A DNA stretch of 64,000 nucleotides, taken from positions 310,001-374,000 of the forward strand of contig NZ_JAQZAO010000004.1 of the NCBI RefSeq assembly GCF_028737315.1, given 5' to 3'. Below, one piece after another: positions 59,367-64,000 of the stretch (positions within the stretch are counted from its first letter, which is position 1; the number at the start of each line of letters is the position of its first letter). Under the pieces are notes generated by a model, which did no database searches, was not told where the DNA came from, and worked only from the letters and a program-made list of their open reading frames with translations. The position numbers and the translations under genes are program-made. This stretch comes from Actinomycetospora lemnae (lineage in GTDB: Bacteria > Actinomycetota > Actinomycetes > Mycobacteriales > Pseudonocardiaceae).

Positions 59367-61013
59367 ATGACAGCACCCTCGACGACCGCCGGCCGGGTCG
59401 CCTTCGTCGGCAGCGGACCCGGGGACCCCGGGCTGCTGACCGTACGGGCGCGCGACGCCCTCGCCGCCGCCACGCTGGTCGTCGCCGACCGTGGCGTCCC
59501 CGCGGACGTGCTCGGCACGCTGCCGTCGTCGGTGACGGTGCGCCCGGTCGGGCACGCCGGCGACGACCCCGCGGCGGGGGGCCCGGCCACCGATGCGGTC
59601 GTGGCGCCGAGCTTCGCCGCCGACGACCCGGCCGCGACCGGCGCCGGCCCCGCGCCGGCCGACCCCGCGGCGCTCGCCGAGACGGTCGTGACCGAGGCCC
59701 GGGGCGGTGCCTCGGTCGTGCGCCTGTGCCTGGGCGACCCGCTCGTGCGCCCCGACGTCGTCACCGAGGTGCGCGCCGTCGCCGCGGCCGGTGTCCCCTT
59801 CGACGTCGTGCCCGGCATGCCCGCCGACACGGCGGTCCCGACCTACGCCGGCGTGGCGCTCGGCCCGGCCCACACCACGGTGGACCTCACCGCGGGCGAG
59901 GCCGTCGACTACGCCGCGCTCTCCGTCGCACCCGGCCCGCTGGTCCTGCAGGCCACGGCCGCGGAGCTCGCGGGGGCGTCGGCGCAGCTGGTGGAGAACG
60001 GCTGGAAGCCCGGCACGCCCGCGCTGGTCACCACGGCCGGCACCGGCTCGCGCCAGCGCACCGTCGAGACCAGCCTGGACAAGCTCGCCGCGGACGGCGC
60101 GGAGCTCGAGGGCACGCTCGTCGTGACCCTCGGCGACGCCGTCACCGACCGCGCGACGCTGTCGTGGTGGGAGTCCCGCGCGCTCTACGGCTGGCGGGTC
60201 CTCGTGCCGCGCACCAAGGACCAGGCCGGCGCGATGAGCGACCGCCTGCGCGTGCACGGCGCGGTGCCCGAGGAGGTGCCCACCATCGCGGTGGAGCCCC
60301 CGCGCAGCCCCGCGCAGATGGAGCGCGCGGTCAAGGGCCTCGTCGACGGGCGCTACCAGTGGGTCGTGTTCACCTCGGCCAACGCCGTGCGCGCCGTGTG
60401 GGAGAAGTTCGGCGAGTTCGGGCTCGACGCCCGCGCGTTCTCCGGCGTCAAGATCGCCTGCGTCGGCGAGGCCACGGCCGACGTCGTGCGCTCGTTCGGC
60501 GTGCACCCCGAGCTCGTGCCGGGCGAGGAGACCGAGCAGTCCTCCGAGGGCCTGCTCGACGTCTTCCCGCCGCACGACGACGTCCTCGACCCGGTCGACC
60601 GGGTCCTGCTCCCGCGCGCCGACATCGCCACCGAGACCCTCGCCGAGGGCCTGCAGCAGCGCGGCTGGGAGATCGACGACATCACCGCGTACCGCACGGT
60701 GCGCGCAGCCCCGCCGCCCGCGCCGGTCCGCGAGGCGATCAAGACCGGCGGGTTCGACGCCGTCTGCTTCACCTCGTCGTCCACGGTGCGCAACCTCGTC
60801 GGGATCGCCGGCAAGCCGCACGCCCGCACGATCGTCGCGTGCATCGGCCCGAAGACCGCCGAGACCGCGGTGGAGTTCGGGTTGCGCGTCGACGTCAAGC
60901 CCGAGACCGCCGACGTGCCGTCGCTGGTCGAGGCGCTCGCGTCGCACGCCGCGAAGCTCCGCGCGGAGGGCGCCCTGCCCCCGCCCCGCAAGACGAAGGC
61001 CCGCAAGCGCTGA
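59367..61013 (+). CDS. hemD: HemD: uroporphyrinogen-III synthase fused to a degenerate SUMT-like domain
   Basis: 548 residues. N-terminal part (6-245) is SAM-uroporphyrinogen methyltransferase-like, with [20 protein letters not shown], but the catalytic GGDPFVFGRGGE-type loop is reduced to [12 protein letters not shown], so methyltransferase activity is doubtful; by recall, mycobacterial HemD is similar. The C-terminal part (about 270-530) is uroporphyrinogen-III synthase ([41 protein letters not shown]). ATG 59367 is chosen; ATG 59352 is in frame. The stop overlaps the hemB start by one base (TGATG). Confidence 0.92.
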   Translation: MTAPSTTAGRVAFVGSGPGDPGLLTVRARDALAAATLVVADRGVPADVLGTLPSSVTVRPVGHAGDDPAAGGPATDAVVAPSFAADDPAATGAGPAPADPAALAETVVTEARGGASVVRLCLGDPLVRPDVVTEVRAVAAAGVPFDVVPGMPADTAVPTYAGVALGPAHTTVDLTAGEAVDYAALSVAPGPLVLQATAAELAGASAQLVENGWKPGTPALVTTAGTGSRQRTVETSLDKLAADGAELEGTLVVTLGDAVTDRATLSWWESRALYGWRVLVPRTKDQAGAMSDRLRVHGAVPEEVPTIAVEPPRSPAQMERAVKGLVDGRYQWVVFTSANAVRAVWEKFGEFGLDARAFSGVKIACVGEATADVVRSFGVHPELVPGEETEQSSEGLLDVFPPHDDVLDPVDRVLLPRADIATETLAEGLQQRGWEIDDITAYRTVRAAPPPAPVREAIKTGGFDAVCFTSSSTVRNLVGIAGKPHARTIVACIGPKTAETAVEFGLRVDVKPETADVPSLVEALASHAAKLRAEGALPPPRKTKARKR

Positions 61014-61987
61014 TGTTCCCGACAGACCGCCCCCGGCGCCTGCGCGCGAACCCCGGCATGCGGCGCCTCGTCGCCGAGACCGAGGTGCGCCCGCGCCACC
61101 TCGTCCTGCCGGTGTTCGTCGCCGAGGGGCTCGACTCCCCGCGGCCGATCTCGTCGATGCCGGGCGTCGTCCAGCACACGCGGGAGTCGGTGCGCAAGGC
61201 GGCGGCCGAGGCGGCGGCCGCGGGCGTCGGCGGGATCATGCTGTTCGGCGTGCCCGCCCGCCACGACGCGGTCGGGTCGGGCGCCGTCGATCCCGGGGGC
61301 ATCCTCAACGTGGCGCTGGGCGACGTCCGCGCCGAGGTCGGCGACGCCCTGCCGGTCATGGCGGACACCTGCCTCGACGAGTTCACCGACCACGGCCACT
61401 GCGGGGTCCTCGACGCCGACGGCAACGTGGACAACGACGCCACCCTGCCGATCTACGGCGAGATGGCGGTGGCCCAGGCCCGCGCCGGCGCCCACGTCGT
61501 CGCGCCCAGCGGGATGATGGACGGCCAGGTCGGCGTCATCCGGGCCGCGCTCGACGAGGCCGGGTTCCGCGACACCGCGATCCTCGCCTACTCGGCCAAG
61601 TACGCCAGCGCGTTCTACGGCCCGTTCCGCGAGGCCGTCGACTCGCAGCTGCAGGGCGACCGGCGCACCTACCAGCAGGACCCCGCCAACGGCCGGGAGG
61701 CCGGCCGCGAGGCGGCGCTCGACCTCGACGAGGGCGCCGACATGGTCATGGTGAAGCCGGCGATGGGCTACCTCGACGTCCTGCGCCGGGTCGCCGACGC
61801 CGCCGACGTCCCGGTCGCGGCCTACCAGGTGTCGGGCGAGTACGCGATGATCTCCGCGGCGGTCGAGCGCGGGTGGCTCGACCGCGAGCGCACGATCCTC
61901 GAGTCCCTGACGGGCATCCGCCGCGCCGGGGCGGACATCGTGCTGACCTACTGGGCCACCGAGGCCGCCGCCTGGCTGGACCGGTGA
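61013..61987 (+). CDS. hemB: porphobilinogen synthase HemB
   Basis: 324 residues; condenses two 5-aminolevulinates to porphobilinogen. Active-site Lys196 ([15 protein letters not shown]) and Lys248 ([12 protein letters not shown]). The metal site reads C120-x-D122...C130 ([15 protein letters not shown]), one cysteine short of the zinc triad, suggesting Mg2+ or mixed metal use. Starts at ATG 61013, overlapping hemD by one base. Confidence 0.96.
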   Translation: MFPTDRPRRLRANPGMRRLVAETEVRPRHLVLPVFVAEGLDSPRPISSMPGVVQHTRESVRKAAAEAAAAGVGGIMLFGVPARHDAVGSGAVDPGGILNVALGDVRAEVGDALPVMADTCLDEFTDHGHCGVLDADGNVDNDATLPIYGEMAVAQARAGAHVVAPSGMMDGQVGVIRAALDEAGFRDTAILAYSAKYASAFYGPFREAVDSQLQGDRRTYQQDPANGREAGREAALDLDEGADMVMVKPAMGYLDVLRRVADAADVPVAAYQVSGEYAMISAAVERGWLDRERTILESLTGIRRAGADIVLTYWATEAAAWLDR

Positions 61988-62421
61988 CGGTGGCCGACCA
62001 CGCGCCGGCGTCCCGGTCGGTGACGCCGCCCGAGGAGGAGCCCGGCCGCCCCGGGATCGTCACTGCGGCGGTCGTGCTATGGAGCGTGCTCGGCGTCCTC
62101 ATGATCGGGACGGCGCTGCTCTTCGGCCTGGGTCTGGCGTTCGGCGACCTGGACCCGGGCACGGGGCCGATCGCCGTGGTCGGCGCGATGGTCGTGCTCG
62201 CCGCCGCGGGCGTCGCCACGCTCGTCGCCGCCCGGCGGCTGCGCAGCGGCTCGCGCACGGCGCGGACGGGGCTGACGGTGCTGGGCGCGGTGCTGGCGAT
62301 CGCGGGCCTGGTGCAGGTCACGTTCCTCGGGGCCGGCGGCGCCTGGTTCGTCGCCTTCGTCGTCGCCGCGGGCCTGCTGCACCTGCCCGCGGCCCGGGCC
62401 TGGTTCGGCCGGTCGGCATGA
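61984..62421 (+). CDS. small four-pass membrane protein
   Basis: 145 residues with a disordered start (1-20) and four hydrophobic segments (about 22-46, 55-75, 90-110, 115-132). GTG 61984 overlaps the hemB stop (GTGA). Function unknown; conserved downstream of hemB in many actinobacteria (Rv0513/0514 region), by recall. Confidence 0.72.
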   Translation: MTVADHAPASRSVTPPEEEPGRPGIVTAAVVLWSVLGVLMIGTALLFGLGLAFGDLDPGTGPIAVVGAMVVLAAAGVATLVAARRLRSGSRTARTGLTVLGAVLAIAGLVQVTFLGAGGAWFVAFVVAAGLLHLPAARAWFGRSA

Positions 62422-62888
62422 CCGCGCAGGGGGACACCCGCGACGAGCCGGTGCTCTACGCCGAGACCGGCACCCGGCCCTGGATCCTGCTGTTCGGGCC
62501 GGTGCTCGCGGTGGCCGGGATGGGGCTGGAGAGCCTCGCGCCCGGCGGGGTGTCGGTGTCGCTGTGGCTCGGCGTCGGGCTGCTGGTGTTCCTCTACACG
62601 CTCGTGCTCCTGCGCAGCCGGCGGCGCTTCCTGCGGGTCGAGCTGACCCCGTCGGTGCTCGTGCAGGGCACCACCCGCCTGCCGATGTCGCAGGTCACGT
62701 CGCTGCGCCCGCCCGACGAGGAGCACCACGGCGTGCGCGTGCTCGGCGACGGCCCGGTGGTGCCGCGCCGCCTGCAGCCGGTGGTGCTGCGCCTGTCCGA
62801 CGGCACCCGGGCGGTCGCCTGGGCGCGCGACGGGGCGGGTCTGCGCCGGGCGCTCGAGGACCTGCTGCGCACGCGGGCGGCGTCGTGA
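62418..62888 (+). CDS. membrane protein with PH-like C-terminal domain, unknown function
   Basis: 156 residues: two membrane segments (about 23-41 and 48-66), then a soluble part (70-150) with beta-strands (RFLRVELTPSVLVQGTTRLP, VVLRLSDGTRAVAWARD) and a final helix, as in bacterial PH-like domains. ATG 62418 is coupled to the preceding stop (ATGA). Confidence 0.7.
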   Translation: MTAQGDTRDEPVLYAETGTRPWILLFGPVLAVAGMGLESLAPGGVSVSLWLGVGLLVFLYTLVLLRSRRRFLRVELTPSVLVQGTTRLPMSQVTSLRPPDEEHHGVRVLGDGPVVPRRLQPVVLRLSDGTRAVAWARDGAGLRRALEDLLRTRAAS

Positions 62889-63238
62889 GGCGCGCGCTCC
62901 TGGTCACGGGCGTCGCCGTAGTGCTCGCCGTCGCCGCGGTGGTGCTGCTCGTCGCCGGCGTCGAGGTCCGCGAGACCACCGGCGGGCTGCTCGTCACCCC
63001 GATCCGCCAGCTGCACCTCGTCGGCGGCTACCTGCTCGCCGGCACCGTCGCCGGCGTCGCCGCGGTGCTGACGGCCCTGGTCGCCGTGCCCGCGCTGCGG
63101 GCGGCGCGGCGCGGGGAGCCGGCCGCCGTCGAGCACGTCGAGCACCCCGTCACGGAGGCCGCGCCGGCCGCCGAGTCCACCCCCGAACAGGCCGCCGAGC
63201 ACGCCACCACGTCGACGGGATCCGAGCGCACCTCGTGA
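62885..63238 (+). CDS. small membrane protein with acidic tail
   Basis: 117 residues: two membrane segments (about 4-25 and 42-70) and a Glu/Ala-rich cytoplasmic tail. GTG 62885 is coupled to the preceding gene (GTGA). Together with the two upstream genes it forms a three-gene membrane unit trailing the haem operon. Function unknown. Confidence 0.68.
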   Translation: MRRALLVTGVAVVLAVAAVVLLVAGVEVRETTGGLLVTPIRQLHLVGGYLLAGTVAGVAAVLTALVAVPALRAARRGEPAAVEHVEHPVTEAAPAAESTPEQAAEHATTSTGSERTS

Positions 63239-63327
63239 CCGCCTGACCGGCGCTCGGCCCTGCCGACCTGACGGGTCTCACGGTCCCGGCCACGGCGGCC
63301 CCCGCGCGTGGCTGGGACACTGGTGAC

Positions 63328-64000
63328 GTGACCAGTACAGCGATGACGGGCACCGGCACGTCGAGCGTCGGGCGCAGCGCCGAGCTCTTCGCGCGCGCCG
63401 AGCAGGTGGTCCCGGGCGGGGTGAACTCCCCGGTCCGCGCCTTCCGGTCGGTCGGCGGCACCCCGCGGTTCATGGTGGCGGGCTCGGGGCCGTGGCTCAC
63501 CGACGCCGACGGCCACCGCTACGTCGACCTGGTCAGCTCCTGGGGCCCGATGATCCTCGGGCACGCGCACCCCGCCGTCGTCGAGGCGGTGCGCGAGGCG
63601 GCGTCGGCGGGCCTGTCGTTCGGCACGCCGACCGGCGGCGAGGTCGACCTCGCCGAGGAGCTCGTGCGCCGCGTCGAGCCCGTCGAGCAGGTGCGCCTGG
63701 TCAACTCGGGCACCGAGGCGACGATGAGCGCGGTGCGCCTCGCCCGCGGGTTCACCGGGCGCAGCGTCGTCGTGAAGTTCGCCGGCTGCTACCACGGCCA
63801 CGTCGACGCCCTGCTCGCCGAGGCGGGCTCCGGCGTCGCCACCTTCGGGCTGCCCTCGACGCCCGGCGTCACCGGCGCGCAGGCCACCGACACGATCGTC
63901 CTGCCCTACAACGACCTCGACGGCGTCGCGCAGGTGTTCGCCGAGCGCGGCCAGGACATCGCCTGCGTCATCACCGAGGCGGCCGCGGGCAACATGGGCG
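63328..64000 (+). CDS. hemL: glutamate-1-semialdehyde 2,1-aminomutase HemL, 3' end outside window
   Basis: The first 224 codons of a class III aminotransferase-fold enzyme that converts glutamate-1-semialdehyde to 5-aminolevulinate, the step after HemA. Visible: [46 protein letters not shown] in part, [16 protein letters not shown] (PLP phosphate loop) and [13 protein letters not shown]. The PLP lysine lies beyond the window. GTG 63328 is chosen; ATG 63343 is possible. It completes the C5 route with hemA-C-D-B. Confidence 0.95.
   Translation, partial: MTSTAMTGTGTSSVGRSAELFARAEQVVPGGVNSPVRAFRSVGGTPRFMVAGSGPWLTDADGHRYVDLVSSWGPMILGHAHPAVVEAVREAASAGLSFGTPTGGEVDLAEELVRRVEPVEQVRLVNSGTEATMSAVRLARGFTGRSVVVKFAGCYHGHVDALLAEAGSGVATFGLPSTPGVTGAQATDTIVLPYNDLDGVAQVFAERGQDIACVITEAAAGNMG

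Overview
The window is high-GC actinobacterial chromosome. From memory, its backbone follows the gene order of Mycobacterium tuberculosis Rv0481c-Rv0524: DUF2505, murB, an lprQ-type L,D-transpeptidase, SDR, mshA, YbjN | gpm, senX3-regX3, ppx, Rv0497/0498-like genes, proC, a HTH gene, bS22, epimerase, acyltransferase, serB1-like, glutaredoxin, hemA-C-D-B and hemL. A rex gene in front of hemA and a BldN-like sigma factor nearby recall Streptomyces. Mycothiol synthesis, many GTG starts, stop/start overlaps of 1-7 nt and leaderless promoters fit Pseudonocardiaceae or a close relative. I cannot name a species.

1-6.3 kb: the edge of a DUF2505 gene, murB, and a leftward three-gene cell-wall operon (MreB-like ATPase, single-pass membrane protein, and a RodA-type SEDS polymerase fused to a class B PBP). 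6.3-11.6 kb: tandem L,D-transpeptidase lipoproteins, SDR, mshA and a YbjN-fold gene.

11.8-39.4 kb is accessory DNA between YbjN and the phosphoglycerate mutase. An acyl-CoA ligase gene (11.8-13.4) carries at its 3' end an integrated element of the AICE type (13.4-26.9 kb): integrase, excisionase, FtsK-like transfer ATPase and small transfer genes in one coupled operon; a divergent XRE regulator and Nudix gene; a rolling-circle Rep; and AT-richer cargo of unknown, possibly defensive, genes. The ligase C-terminus plus its terminator recurs at 26.9 and 29.25 kb, so at least two integrations appear to have occurred. The 27-29.3 kb interval looks like a decayed second element with a truncated DUF4234 gene. 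Two paralogous GAF-ANTAR regulators share an upstream block with exact spacing. After these come a DUF899 gene, a trypco2-domain gene facing a cysteine-peptidase-like gene, an ohrR-osmC operon, a GlsB-type protein, a sucrase/ferredoxin-like gene behind a candidate iron box, and an operon of an Asp-Gly repeat protein and a JmjC-type oxygenase.

39.6-64 kb: core genes. The mutase, the SenX3-RegX3 phosphate-sensing pair and Ppx form a phosphate-related block. ProC, bS22, epimerase, acyltransferase and HAD phosphatase follow. A BldN-like sigma factor and its DUF5667 membrane partner run leftward. Glutaredoxin-like and ferritin-like genes lead to rex-hemA-hemC-hemD-hemB, apparently under Rex autocontrol, then three small membrane-protein genes and the start of hemL. 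This links redox state to tetrapyrrole synthesis.
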